Source: JBPCIX01 sp051005875 (GTDB lineage Bacteria; Actinomycetota; CADDZG01; JAHWKV01). Taken from it: 15,726 nt of DNA. The stretch covers positions 1 to 15,726 of the forward strand of contig JBPCIX010000067.1 in NCBI GenBank assembly GCA_051005875.1, in the 5' to 3' direction. Of the stretch, positions 1 through 6,859 are shown in pieces; the first letter of the stretch is position 1; the number at the start of each line of letters is the position of its first letter. A program made the position numbers and the translations under genes. The notes below the pieces were generated by a model. That model saw nothing but the letters and a program-made list of their open reading frames with translations, ran no database searches and was not told the origin of the DNA.

Positions 1-768
1 GATCTACGCGGCCGGATCATCCTGGATGTGGATTGGGTTCCGGACAAAGGCGGAGAAGCCAAAGTGGCAATGGGGTGCTTTGATCGTCTGGCACATCTGC
101 TTCCCGGCGCCCAGGGAGTCATTTACGACACGGCTCTTCGGGGAATCCATCATCAGACATTGCTTCGCAAACACGGGTGGGTTCCGGTCAACAAGGTTGC
201 CGCGCTGGTGGCCGGTTCGAAGAAACCACGCCGCGCTGAGGGCCGGCGGGTTGAGAAGAGCTTCTTCGTTGAGAGCAAGCAAGTCCGGATGGAAGACGGA
301 ACCGTCAAGAATCTGAATCTGTTTGCACGGGGCGGCGCTGTGGGAATCGGCGAACCCAATCAGAACGGGGACGTCGAGTTTGTTGAGCTCTCCAGAGTCA
401 AGACAATGAGGCGCGGGTCACCCGGGCAATTTCGTTTTTACAATGAGTACAAGCTGCCCGAGAATTACGGCGGCGGGACAATCACCATCCGGTTGCACGG
501 TGACGAAGAGGATGTCCGGCGCAAGTTCAACCGGACTGAGAACGTACGGCCCATTCCGCCGTCGGATCCTCTTTTCAAGTCGCTTTACGCTCGCAGGAAT
601 GACGCCGAATCAATTAACCGTGGGCTCGTTGATACCCTCTTCTTGGGCCGGGCCCACAGCGTCGGGCATGCTCGCCAGCACGTGAATCTACTCGGCTATG
701 CGCTCATGGTCAACGCGCTGGCCCTGCACCGTCACCGCAAAGGGCGAGAACAGCTGGCTGCGGCCTGA
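1..768 (+). CDS. DDE transposase-like protein, 5' end outside window
   Basis: The reading frame is open from base 1, so the true start lies upstream; 255 residues are visible. The C-terminus (window residues about 197-246) has the pattern ARRNDAESIN followed by a helical stretch rich in H, R and L (GRAHSVGHARQHVNLLGYAL), which resembles the E-containing end of DDE_Tnp_1 (IS4/IS1182-like) transposases. Candidate catalytic residues are D43 in YDTALRG and E203 in NDAESIN; the first Asp would lie upstream of the window. Related proteins are common in actinobacterial genomes, often annotated as hypothetical. No terminal inverted repeat with a target duplication could be recognised in the 192 bp downstream, so whether this is a live insertion sequence or a domesticated copy is open. 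Function rests on remembered family resemblance, not on an alignment. Confidence 0.6.
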   Translation, partial: DLRGRIILDVDWVPDKGGEAKVAMGCFDRLAHLLPGAQGVIYDTALRGIHHQTLLRKHGWVPVNKVAALVAGSKKPRRAEGRRVEKSFFVESKQVRMEDGTVKNLNLFARGGAVGIGEPNQNGDVEFVELSRVKTMRRGSPGQFRFYNEYKLPENYGGGTITIRLHGDEEDVRRKFNRTENVRPIPPSDPLFKSLYARRNDAESINRGLVDTLFLGRAHSVGHARQHVNLLGYALMVNALALHRHRKGREQLAAA

Positions 769-917
769 CGGCCGCATCCCTTTAAGAGATCTAATCCGAG
801 CAAGGTTTTTCAAACGCGCCGAGGTCTGCGCCGGACCTGAAACCCAACCCGCATTTCGTCACAAAACCAGCCGACCCGCGGCCTTAGCCCTTCGAACCTT
901 TCTTTAGACTGATGAGC

Positions 918-956
918 GATGTAGAAAATTTAGTTTTCTTCCACCTTTTCTACATC
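918..956. repeat. Perfect 11-bp inverted repeat just upstream of the tRNA
   Basis: GATGTAGAAAA (918-928) is repeated exactly inverted as TTTTCTACATC (946-956), separated by 17 nt. It ends 4 bp before the tRNA gene. The inner GAAAA (924-928) could instead pair with TTTTC at 934-938, giving a smaller alternative hairpin. No T-tract follows, so it is not a standard intrinsic terminator. It could be an insertion-sequence end, a processing stem for the tRNA precursor or a regulatory hairpin. Confidence 0.6.
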
Positions 957-960
957 CCCC

Positions 961-1033
961 GCCCTCGTAGCTCAGTGGATAGAGCACAGGTTTCCTAAAC
1001 CTGGTGTCGGACGTTCGATTCGTCTCGGGGGCA
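961..1033 (+). tRNA. tRNA-Arg, anticodon CCT
   Basis: A full cloverleaf can be folded by eye. The acceptor stem is GCCCTCG (961-967) with CGGGGGC (1026-1032), with one G-U pair. The D-stem is GCTC/GAGC (970-973, 982-985). The anticodon stem is CAGGT/ACCTG (987-991, 999-1003) around the loop TTCCTAA, which places anticodon CCT at 994-996 and reads AGG. The T-stem is GGACG/CGTCT around TTCGATT (1014-1020). The discriminator base is A1033. CCA is not encoded, so it must be added after transcription, as is usual in many actinobacteria and other phyla. The position between a transposase-like gene and a truncated gene is typical of a rearrangement-prone tRNA site. Confidence 0.95.
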
Positions 1034-1101
1034 CTCCGAGTTCCGCTTGAGCGGCCTATTGAAGGCAGCGGCGTTTGAATTCAACCAATGCTCGTAGCTG
1101 C

Positions 1102-1149
1102 CTGGCGACCTCCTAAGATATTTTCAACATCGGGGTCTAGGATCGCCAG
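1102..1149. repeat. Imperfect inverted repeat between tRNA and SDR stump
   Basis: CTGGCGA (1102-1108) plus TCCTA (1111-1115) pairs with TAGGA (1138-1142) plus TCGCCAG (1143-1149). This is 12 paired bases with a 2-nt bulge and a 22-nt loop. It lies immediately beyond the stop codon of the minus-strand gene stump. No T-tract is present in either direction, so a classical terminator is not supported. It could be a mobile-element end or a weak 3' stabilising hairpin. Confidence 0.4.
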
Positions 1150-1156
1150 TTTGCCT

Positions 1157-1300
1157 TCACTTAGCGATGTCGACCTTCCCGTCGAACATGGCCGCCTTCG
1201 TTGAATCCCGGACAAAGACTCGAACTTCTTCTCCGGCACCAACAAGCCGACTAACCAGATCCGAGCCAACCTTGCCCGTGGCTCCTGTTACAAGGATCAA
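1157..1300 (-). pseudogene. Stump of an NmrA/SDR-like NAD(P)-binding protein
   Basis: This minus-strand frame starts at TTG (1300-1298), whose bases overlap the TGA stop of the upstream VOC gene, so it was probably read by translational coupling. It encodes 47 residues: MILVTGATGKVGSDLV, then RLVGAGEEVRVFVRD, then a stop after KVDIAK. GATGKVG fits the GxxGxxG dinucleotide-binding motif at the very N-terminus of atypical SDR/NmrA-family proteins, which normally run about 280-300 residues. Everything after the second beta strand is missing, and the other frames downstream (1034-1156) show no recognisable continuation. Loss of the 3' part by deletion or insertion next to the tRNA-Arg is likely. 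Functionally it should be dead. Confidence 0.7.
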
Positions 1301-1773
1301 GCCTGACCCTGGGAGGCTGCTTCAGCAGCCCTCTTGGCCATTTCGTCTGGAGGAACATCTTCTACATGAGTTGCGACATTCCATCGATGGCCGAAGGGAT
1401 CTTCGAATTGACCGGACCGGTCCCCATAAAACTGGTTTTCAACTGGGCGCATTCCGGTGGCGCCGGCTGCAACAGCCTTGGCGTATACCGCGTCTGCGTC
1501 CTCAACGTAAACGCTCAGTAGAACTGGGGTGCCCCCCAGCTCCTTTGGCCCCGACATACCCATCTGAGGACTCTCGTCGGCAAGCATGATCATGGAATCT
1601 CCGATAGAAAGCTCGGCATGTCCCACGCCGGTCCCCCCCTCGCCGGGCATCCTCATGCGCTCAGCCGCCCCAAGGACCTCCGAGTAAAATTTGATCGCAG
1701 CTTCTCCATCACTCACATATAGGTATGGGGTAATTCGGGGATATTCATCAGGAATCGGCTTCACTTCTGCCAC
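1297..1773 (-). CDS. VOC-superfamily protein (PhnB/glyoxalase-like)
   Basis: The protein has 158 residues and the usual length for a single-chain two-module VOC protein. The N-terminal module carries RITPYLYVSDGEAAIKFY and VGHAELSIGD (H52). The C-terminal module has VLLSVYVEDADAVYAKAVAAGA and FEDPFGHRWNVATH (E124). H52 and E124 sit where VOC enzymes keep metal ligands. I chose the GTG at 1773 because AAGGAGG ends 6 nt upstream; the TTG two codons earlier abuts the ribosome site and is too close. The substrate is unknown; relatives include glyoxalase, bleomycin-resistance and PhnB-like proteins. Its 3' end overlaps the start of the broken SDR-like gene, implying the two once worked together. 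It lies 94 bp after livF on the same strand and may be read from the liv transcript. Confidence 0.85.
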   Translation of the reverse strand: MAEVKPIPDEYPRITPYLYVSDGEAAIKFYSEVLGAAERMRMPGEGGTGVGHAELSIGDSMIMLADESPQMGMSGPKELGGTPVLLSVYVEDADAVYAKAVAAGATGMRPVENQFYGDRSGQFEDPFGHRWNVATHVEDVPPDEMAKRAAEAASQGQA

Positions 1774-1867
1774 AAGCAACCTCCTTATTGGGTTTCGGAT
1801 CGACTATCGGAAGTCCTAGGATAAGGGTTGCTAATGAGGCATGCAGGAGTACGCAAGGGCGCACGAT

Positions 1868-2587
1868 TCACAAACCCAAGTAGGCTTTTCGGACGTCGGG
1901 ATTGCGAGTCAGCGCTTGGGCTGAGTCGGCCAGGGAGATCACTCCGGTCTCCATGACGTAGCCTCGTGACGCCAAAGACAGGGCCATATGGGCGTTTTGC
2001 TCGACCAACAATATGGTGGCCCCTTGCCGGTTGATCTCGCCAATGGTCTCGAAGATCTTTTCCACCATCAACGGCGCCAGACCCATCGACGGCTCATCTA
2101 AGAGCATGAGCTTGGGACGGCTCATCAGAGCCCTGCCGATAGCCAGCATTTGCTGCTCCCCGCCCGACAAGGTCCCCCCGGCCTGACTCTTGCGCTGATC
2201 CAGGACGGGAAACAAAGCTAAGACCCGGTCGAGAGCCTCGTTGAGCCCCCGGTCTTGCTTGCTGGTAAACCCGCCCATCATGAGGTTTTCCTGCACACTC
2301 ATACGCGGGAAAATCCTTCTGCCCTCCGGGGACTGCGTTATTCCGAGCCCGACGATCTGGTGCGGGGCGAGTTCCTCGATGCGCTCACCCTGGAACAGGA
2401 TTTGTCCAGTAGCCGGTTTGAGAAGCCCCGAAATCGTCTTCAAAGTCGTAGTCTTCCCGGCCCCGTTTCCACCGATCAAGGTGACGATCTCGCCTTCCCC
2501 AACCTCAAGCGATATTCCCTTTACCGCTTCGATGTTCCCATAGCGGACCCGGATATCCCGGACTTCAAGAAGCGGGCTAGGAGCCAT
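1868..2587 (-). CDS. livF: Branched-chain amino acid ABC transporter, ATP-binding protein LivF
   Basis: One of the two cytoplasmic ATPases of a Liv/HAAT-type importer, 239 residues from the ATG at 2587. Walker A is GGNGAGKT (39-46), the signature is LSGGE (140-144), and Walker B is LMLLDEP (160-166) followed by SMGLAP, a LivF hallmark. The Q-loop region reads ITQSPEGRRIFPRMSV, also typical of LivF, and VEQN contains the switch region. The chosen ATG overlaps the last 11 bases of livG; a TTG at 2608 is the alternative and would add seven unconserved residues. It is the last gene of the liv cluster. The transported solute cannot be told from the ATPase. Confidence 0.95.
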   Translation of the reverse strand: MAPSPLLEVRDIRVRYGNIEAVKGISLEVGEGEIVTLIGGNGAGKTTTLKTISGLLKPATGQILFQGERIEELAPHQIVGLGITQSPEGRRIFPRMSVQENLMMGGFTSKQDRGLNEALDRVLALFPVLDQRKSQAGGTLSGGEQQMLAIGRALMSRPKLMLLDEPSMGLAPLMVEKIFETIGEINRQGATILLVEQNAHMALSLASRGYVMETGVISLADSAQALTRNPDVRKAYLGL

Positions 2588-3362
2588 CTTGCAAGGCGCC
2601 CCTGCCAAGATAGGCCTCGATAACTTTTGGCTCCCGCTGAACCTGCTCGGGACTTCCCTCAGCTATCTTTTGCCCGAAGTCCAGGACGGTCACCCGCTCG
2701 CTGATTCCCATCACCACCCTCATGTCGTGTTCGATTAAAAGGATGGTCGCACCCCAATCACGGATCTCGCGCACCAAATGCACGATCCGCTGCTTCTCCA
2801 CAGGGTTCATGCCGGCGGTCGGCTCGTCGAGCAGCAATAGCTTCGGCTCGGTGGCCAGGGCTCGGGCGATCTCGAGCCGCCGCTGGTCGCCGTAAGACAA
2901 GTTCCGGCACTCTTGCTCAGCGGAGTGGGCGATCCCCACCAACTCGAGCAATTCACGCGCCCGCTGAGCCCCAGCAGCCTCCTCCCTGCGAGCCCTTCCG
3001 GTCCTTAGCAATGCATCGAGTACCCCGGTCCTGCTGTGAGCGTCGAAGCCGACCATGACATTTTCCAGCGCCGTCATGGCCCCAAACAACCGGATGTTCT
3101 GAAAAGTCCGTGCGATGCCTGCGCGGGTGATCTGGTGCGGACGCTTCCCCTCCACAGACATGCCCTCCAGGGTGATCCGGCCGGCGGTAGGCGCCAGCGC
3201 TCCGGTTATCAAGTTGAAAACCGTGGTCTTGCCCGCGCCGTTAGGTCCGATAAGACTTCCGATCTCGCCCTTTTTGACGTCCAGGTCCAGGTCCCGCACC
3301 GCCGACAGCCCGCCGAATGCTTTGGTCAGGCCTTTGATCTCAAGGAGCGCCGTTGGATCCAC
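2577..3362 (-). CDS. livG: Branched-chain amino acid ABC transporter, ATP-binding protein LivG
   Basis: The second ATPase of the importer, 261 residues. Walker A is GPNGAGKT (39-46), the Q-loop segment ARTFQNIRLF is typical of LivG, the signature is LSYGDQRRLEIARAL (from 155), Walker B is LLLLDEP (175-181) followed by TAGMNP, and the switch His is H212 in LIEHDM. The C-terminal GSPEQVQREPKVIEAYLG is the usual LivG ending. The GTG at 3362 is the only sensible start near the conserved LLEIKGLTKAFGGL; a GGGAGG sits only 2 nt before it, which is tight, so coupling to livM is likely. It overlaps the end of livM by 23 bases. All catalytic motifs are intact. Confidence 0.95.
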   Translation of the reverse strand: MDPTALLEIKGLTKAFGGLSAVRDLDLDVKKGEIGSLIGPNGAGKTTVFNLITGALAPTAGRITLEGMSVEGKRPHQITRAGIARTFQNIRLFGAMTALENVMVGFDAHSRTGVLDALLRTGRARREEAAGAQRARELLELVGIAHSAEQECRNLSYGDQRRLEIARALATEPKLLLLDEPTAGMNPVEKQRIVHLVREIRDWGATILLIEHDMRVVMGISERVTVLDFGQKIAEGSPEQVQREPKVIEAYLGRGALQDGS

Positions 3363-4428
3363 CGCCTCCCGAATTAGGCTGGTACAACCCGGCTTCAGGC
3401 AATTGTGTTTTCAGTTCGGTCTCGCGCCGGCGGCTGGGCACCAGGCCCTGGGGCCGGAAGATCATCATCAGCACCAGGACCGCCCCGAATACCAGAAACC
3501 GGTATTGCTGAAATCCCGGGATAGCGGTTCGAATGAGTTCGGGTATCACAACGATCGCTGCTGCGCCCAGGATAGAGCCGGGAATGCTGCCCATCCCACC
3601 CAGGACCACCATGGCCAATATGAGAAATGAGGTAATCAACGGAAATGCATCGGGGCTGACGTAAGTGACCCGGCTGGCTTGAACCACGCCCGCCACCCCG
3701 GCAGTCGAAGCGCCGATTGCGAAGGCCCAAAGCTTCATCCGGACTGCGGGCACTCCCATTGCCGCCGCGGCGCCCTCATCCTCGCGGATGGCCGCCCAGG
3801 CCCGCCCGATTCGGGACTTGTTCAACCTGGTGATTACCATCACCATTACCACGGTCAGCAGCAGCAAGAGGTAGTAGTAACCCTTTGGGTCCAGGCCAAA
3901 GTCGTACCCGACCGGCCCTAAGTTCAGCCTCGGGTGAGGAATCGGGGTGATGCCACGGGGGCCTACGGTCACCGAGTCGAAGTTCCTGGCCGAGATGCGA
4001 ACGATCTCGCCGAACCCGAGCGTCACTATCGCCAGGTAATCGCCCCGAAGCCTGAGCGTGGGCGCCCCGAGTACCACTCCCGTGATCATGGCCACCAGCA
4101 GTCCGGCCGGAAGCAGAAGCCACATCCAATCTTGCCAAACTGGAACGGCCGGCAGGTTCTGGCCGCCGTGCAGAAACAGGGCCCTGGCGTAATCGCCGGC
4201 CGTGACTATGGCGAAGACGTAGTTTCCGATGGCGTAAAAGGCGACGAAACCTAGGTCGAGGAGGCCGGCAAATCCGACCACGACGTTCAGCCCGAGCGCG
4301 AGAAGCGAGTAAAGCAGCACGTCGATCAGAATCGACTGCCAAAAAGAAGAAAGGCCCAGCGGCGCCACCAGCAGGACCAGGGCACAAAGGCCGGATACGG
4401 CGAACGGAATCCAACGGCGTCCGGTCAT
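3340..4428 (-). CDS. livM: Branched-chain amino acid ABC transporter permease LivM
   Basis: Integral membrane channel subunit, 362 residues, with many hydrophobic segments, including about residues 8-25 and 30-52, a pair near 90-125, and four more toward the C-terminus. The motif GLNVVVGFAGLLDLGFVAFYAIGNY is written through positions 44-68 and is characteristic of LivM. The cytoplasmic loop RIGRAWAAIREDEGAAAAMGV is the EAA-like loop that contacts the ATPases. The start is the ATG at 4428, which shares bases with the livH stop in an ATGA overlap and is preceded by GGTGAG; the open frame runs 33 codons further upstream, but that stretch is only the shadow of livH. The charged, Pro/Gly-rich tail after FRPQGLVPSRRR is slightly longer than usual. 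Confidence 0.93.
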   Translation of the reverse strand: MTGRRWIPFAVSGLCALVLLVAPLGLSSFWQSILIDVLLYSLLALGLNVVVGFAGLLDLGFVAFYAIGNYVFAIVTAGDYARALFLHGGQNLPAVPVWQDWMWLLLPAGLLVAMITGVVLGAPTLRLRGDYLAIVTLGFGEIVRISARNFDSVTVGPRGITPIPHPRLNLGPVGYDFGLDPKGYYYLLLLLTVVMVMVITRLNKSRIGRAWAAIREDEGAAAAMGVPAVRMKLWAFAIGASTAGVAGVVQASRVTYVSPDAFPLITSFLILAMVVLGGMGSIPGSILGAAAIVVIPELIRTAIPGFQQYRFLVFGAVLVLMMIFRPQGLVPSRRRETELKTQLPEAGLYQPNSGGGGSNGAP

Positions 4429-5363
4429 CTTCTCACCCGCTCGCCTAGGATTCCCGAAGGCCGGAACATTAGGACGGCGACCAGGATCAGAAAGGCGATG
4501 ACGTCCTGCCACTGGCTGCCGATGCAAGCGACACCGAGGTTCTCTGCCAGGCCTAGGAGCAGCCCGCCTGCAACCGCTCCTCGGATGTTTCCTATCCCGC
4601 CGAGCACGGCGGCCGTGAAGGCCTTGATTCCGGGAATGAACCCGATATTGAACCGAGCTTCCCCGAAAAACACCCCGTACAGCAGTCCGGCGGCGCCGGC
4701 CATGAGCCCTCCCACGAGAAAAGTCACGACCACCGTGCGGTTCGCGTTCACCCCCATCAAAGAAGCCGCCTCAGGGTCCTCCGCCAGCGCCCTGATGCCC
4801 CGGCCGGTCCTGGTCTTCATGACAAACCGGTCCAACAAACAGAACATAACCACCATGGTGAATACGATCAGCAATTGCTTGTTGGATACCGAATAGCCGA
4901 AGACTTCAAAAACGACGCTGCGGGCCATCACGTTGGGATAAGGCCTGGGCGCCGGTCCCCCTATCGGGGTGAGGACAAAAAACAGGTTGGATAAAAACAA
5001 AGAAGCACCGATCGCGGTAATCAAAAACGCGAGCCGCGGCGCCCCCCGCCGGCGCAGCGGACGGTAGGCGATTCTTTCCAGCGCAACGGCGGCCAGCCCC
5101 GAGGCCAGCATCGAAAGCAGCACCGCTATCCCCAGCACCCCGAACAGTTCCGCCCCTTCGGCGGGGCCGCCCCTATCTAGAAGCCTCAATGAGTAGAGAC
5201 CCGCGAACGACCCGATCATGAAGATCTCGCCGTGAGCAAAATTGATCAATTGCAGGACGCCGTAGACCATGGTGTAGCCCAGGGCGATCATGGCGTAGAT
5301 CGATCCCAGCGTCAGCCCATCGAACGTGTGGGGCCAAAAGCCCGAGCGCAGGCACTCAGGCAG
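4425..5363 (-). CDS. livH: Branched-chain amino acid ABC transporter permease LivH (probable CTG start)
   Basis: Membrane channel partner of LivM. The first in-frame ATG (5291) would give 288 residues beginning MIALGYTMVYGVLQLINFAHGE. Family members begin with 20-30 residues before that, and the frame upstream encodes a good match: TFDGLTLGSIYA directly before MIALG. That frame is open back to a TAA at 5366-5364 and contains no ATG, GTG or TTG, only CTG codons. The CTG at 5363 immediately follows the TAA and is preceded by AAGGGGGG about 8 nt upstream, so I place the start there (312 residues, normal for LivH). A sequencing error or a start at 5351 (CTG) remains possible. The EAA-like loop RALAEDPEAASLMGVN and the terminal FRPSGILGERVRR are intact. 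Its stop overlaps livM. Confidence 0.85.
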   Translation of the reverse strand: MPECLRSGFWPHTFDGLTLGSIYAMIALGYTMVYGVLQLINFAHGEIFMIGSFAGLYSLRLLDRGGPAEGAELFGVLGIAVLLSMLASGLAAVALERIAYRPLRRRGAPRLAFLITAIGASLFLSNLFFVLTPIGGPAPRPYPNVMARSVVFEVFGYSVSNKQLLIVFTMVVMFCLLDRFVMKTRTGRGIRALAEDPEAASLMGVNANRTVVVTFLVGGLMAGAAGLLYGVFFGEARFNIGFIPGIKAFTAAVLGGIGNIRGAVAGGLLLGLAENLGVACIGSQWQDVIAFLILVAVLMFRPSGILGERVRR

Positions 5364-5384
5364 TTACGCGCCCCCCTTGATAGC

Positions 5385-5419
5385 CCCGCCGCCTTTGCCG
5401 AATCACTGCCTTGGGCGGG
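5385..5419 (-). other. GC-rich stem between livK and livH
   Basis: CCCGCC (5385-5390) and GGCGGG (5414-5419) are exact inverted copies separated by 23 nt, within the 64-bp gap between the livK stop and the livH start. On the transcript this forms a 6-bp GC stem, 7 bp if one G is bulged. Such intercistronic stems often hold binding-protein mRNA above permease mRNA by blocking 3' decay or causing partial termination. No T-tract follows. This role is inferred. Confidence 0.35.
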
Positions 5420-5427
5420 CGAAACCC

Positions 5428-6651
5428 TTACGCGGCCGGGGGCCCCTTCAACAGATCATCGGCTTTGCCGACCAGCTTAAATTTTCCGCCCTCGACACGG
5501 TAAAGGAAAATGGTGACAGAACTCTCGACCAATTCGCCGTCCGGTTTGAAGGTGTACGACTTAGTGGTGCCTTTGAAGTCCTTGACCGACCGAATACCCT
5601 CAGTGACCTTTTCACGGTAGGCGCGGATGTCGCCGGACGGCTTGCCGGCCTTGCGCACCGATTCCAGGATCAGCCTGGCGGCGTCGTAGCCTTCACCGGA
5701 ATATACGATCGGGTCTTGGTTGAACTCTTTTTTGTAGTCGCTCAAGAACTCCTTGGCGACAGGGTCGTCCGAAACCGTCACATCCGCACAGGGGCATAGA
5801 GCGTACGCGCCTTCGGCGGCTGTCTTGGCGGTCGTTACGAAGTTATCCTCCTTGCTTCCGTCGCCGCCCAGATACTTGCCCTTGAAGCCCTTATCCCGAG
5901 CTTGCGTGATGATCTTGCCGCCTTCAGGAGAATATGCGCCCCAAAACAAAACGTCCGCGCCGCTTGAGACGATCTTGCTCGCTATGGCGCTGTAGTCTTC
6001 CTTGCCCGGATCGATCGCCTCGAACCCAACCAACCCCGCGGCGTTTTTCTGCCGGACTCCGTCGCGAACAATGGTGGCCAGTCCTTCTCCGTACGCAGTC
6101 TTGTCGTGAGCGACAAAGACCTTCTTGCCCTGCAGATAATTCAACATGATGTCGGGGGCCGGACCGCCCTGAGAGTTGTCGTTGCCGAGCCCCCTGAACC
6201 AAGCCTTCCACCCCTGTTGCGCCAGGCCGGGGTTCGTGGCCGTCTGGGTGACCTGCGGGATGCCGGCCTGCTGAAAGATCGGCCCCGCCGAGAACGACTC
6301 GCCGCTAAAGGCGGGTCCCACGACACCCAGGACCTTGTCGTTTGCTGCGAGCTTATTTGCCAGCGACACGGCCTTGTCCTTGTCGCCCCCGGTATCCTCG
6401 GCTTGCAAGCGCAAGGTTATGGGAAGGTCCCCGGATGCATTTGCCTGCTTGACGGCCAGCCTTGCCCCCTTCTCGCCGCCCACCACCAAAAGGGCCGTGG
6501 CCCCGGTCAAGTCCCCCATGAAACCAATCTTGTACTCGGGCTTGCCTCCGGCCTTGCCCCCGTCGTCCCCTCCGCCGCCTCCGCAAGCAGCGGCCACCAT
6601 CGTGAGCGCCAGTAGAAGAGATGTTCGAGCCGTCAATCCAGCCTTGCTCAT
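5428..6651 (-). CDS. livK: Branched-chain amino acid ABC transporter substrate-binding lipoprotein LivK-like
   Basis: Extracytoplasmic ligand-binding protein of the Peripla_BP_6 family, 407 residues. The N-terminus MSKAGLTARTSLLLALTMVA runs into AAC, giving lipidated C23 followed by a GGGGGDDGG linker, a normal lipoprotein signal with a slightly weak AAAC lipobox. The mature part has KIGFMGDLTGA at the first lobe, VVGPAFSGESFSAGPIFQQAGIPQVTQTATNP at the ligand cleft, and a YSGEGYDAARLILES hinge segment, all usual for the family. A CPC pair occurs in ALCPCADV. The ATG at 6651 was chosen over a GTG at 6669 because AGGGGCGG lies just upstream of it. It is the first gene of the cluster and followed by livH. 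Ligand is a branched-chain or other hydrophobic amino acid by analogy; amides or urea are alternatives for this family. Confidence 0.92.
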   Translation of the reverse strand: MSKAGLTARTSLLLALTMVAAACGGGGGDDGGKAGGKPEYKIGFMGDLTGATALLVVGGEKGARLAVKQANASGDLPITLRLQAEDTGGDKDKAVSLANKLAANDKVLGVVGPAFSGESFSAGPIFQQAGIPQVTQTATNPGLAQQGWKAWFRGLGNDNSQGGPAPDIMLNYLQGKKVFVAHDKTAYGEGLATIVRDGVRQKNAAGLVGFEAIDPGKEDYSAIASKIVSSGADVLFWGAYSPEGGKIITQARDKGFKGKYLGGDGSKEDNFVTTAKTAAEGAYALCPCADVTVSDDPVAKEFLSDYKKEFNQDPIVYSGEGYDAARLILESVRKAGKPSGDIRAYREKVTEGIRSVKDFKGTTKSYTFKPDGELVESSVTIFLYRVEGGKFKLVGKADDLLKGPPAA

Positions 6652-6714
6652 GGTCCGCCCCTTTCGCACTTATTCAGTCGTCGTATGAACTCTGACCAAT
6701 TTTTCTATTCGGCA

Positions 6715-6743
6715 AGCATATATCTCAGCAACCGGCGACCCAA
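6715..6743 (-). promoter_or_regulatory. Candidate promoter of the liv operon
   Basis: Read on the minus strand, TTGGGT (6743-6738) and TATGCT (6720-6715) are spaced by exactly 17 nt. The -10 box fits the actinobacterial TANNNT pattern; the -35 box matches TTGACA at three of six positions. Transcription would begin near 6708, giving a leader of about 57 nt before livK. No clear operator was found here. Confidence 0.4.
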
Positions 6744-6859
6744 ACTCAAGCCGTTAGACTCTAGGTTCTGCGCCGTCACGAAGTCCGCTACATCCTTATT
6801 GGGGGCGTGGCTGCCGCAGCCCAGCGACCGTTCTGGATGACTCAAAAAGGAGGCTTGCC

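Noticed and set aside
909..928. CTGATGAG followed by GAAA, resembling a hammerhead ribozyme core
   Set aside because: The second conserved block lacks the preceding C, no stem II can be formed between the blocks, and no GUC-type cleavage site with flanking stems is placed correctly.
1081..1269. Minus-strand 62-codon open frame beyond the SDR stump
   Set aside because: In its overlapping part it is the shifted frame of the SDR stump, and the rest has no recognisable domain or ribosome site.
1167..1589. Plus-strand 140-codon open frame
   Set aside because: It lies opposite the SDR stump and the VOC gene, has low-complexity Arg/Pro-rich composition typical of antisense frames, and no ribosome site.
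3776..4414. Minus-strand 212-codon frame inside livM
   Set aside because: Arg/Gly-rich alternative frame of a clearly recognisable LivM; shadow.
6809..6821. GGCTGC-C-GCAGCC palindrome before the methyltransferase gene
   Set aside because: Only 6-bp GC-rich arms in GC-rich DNA, and no promoter boxes around it; too weak to call an operator.
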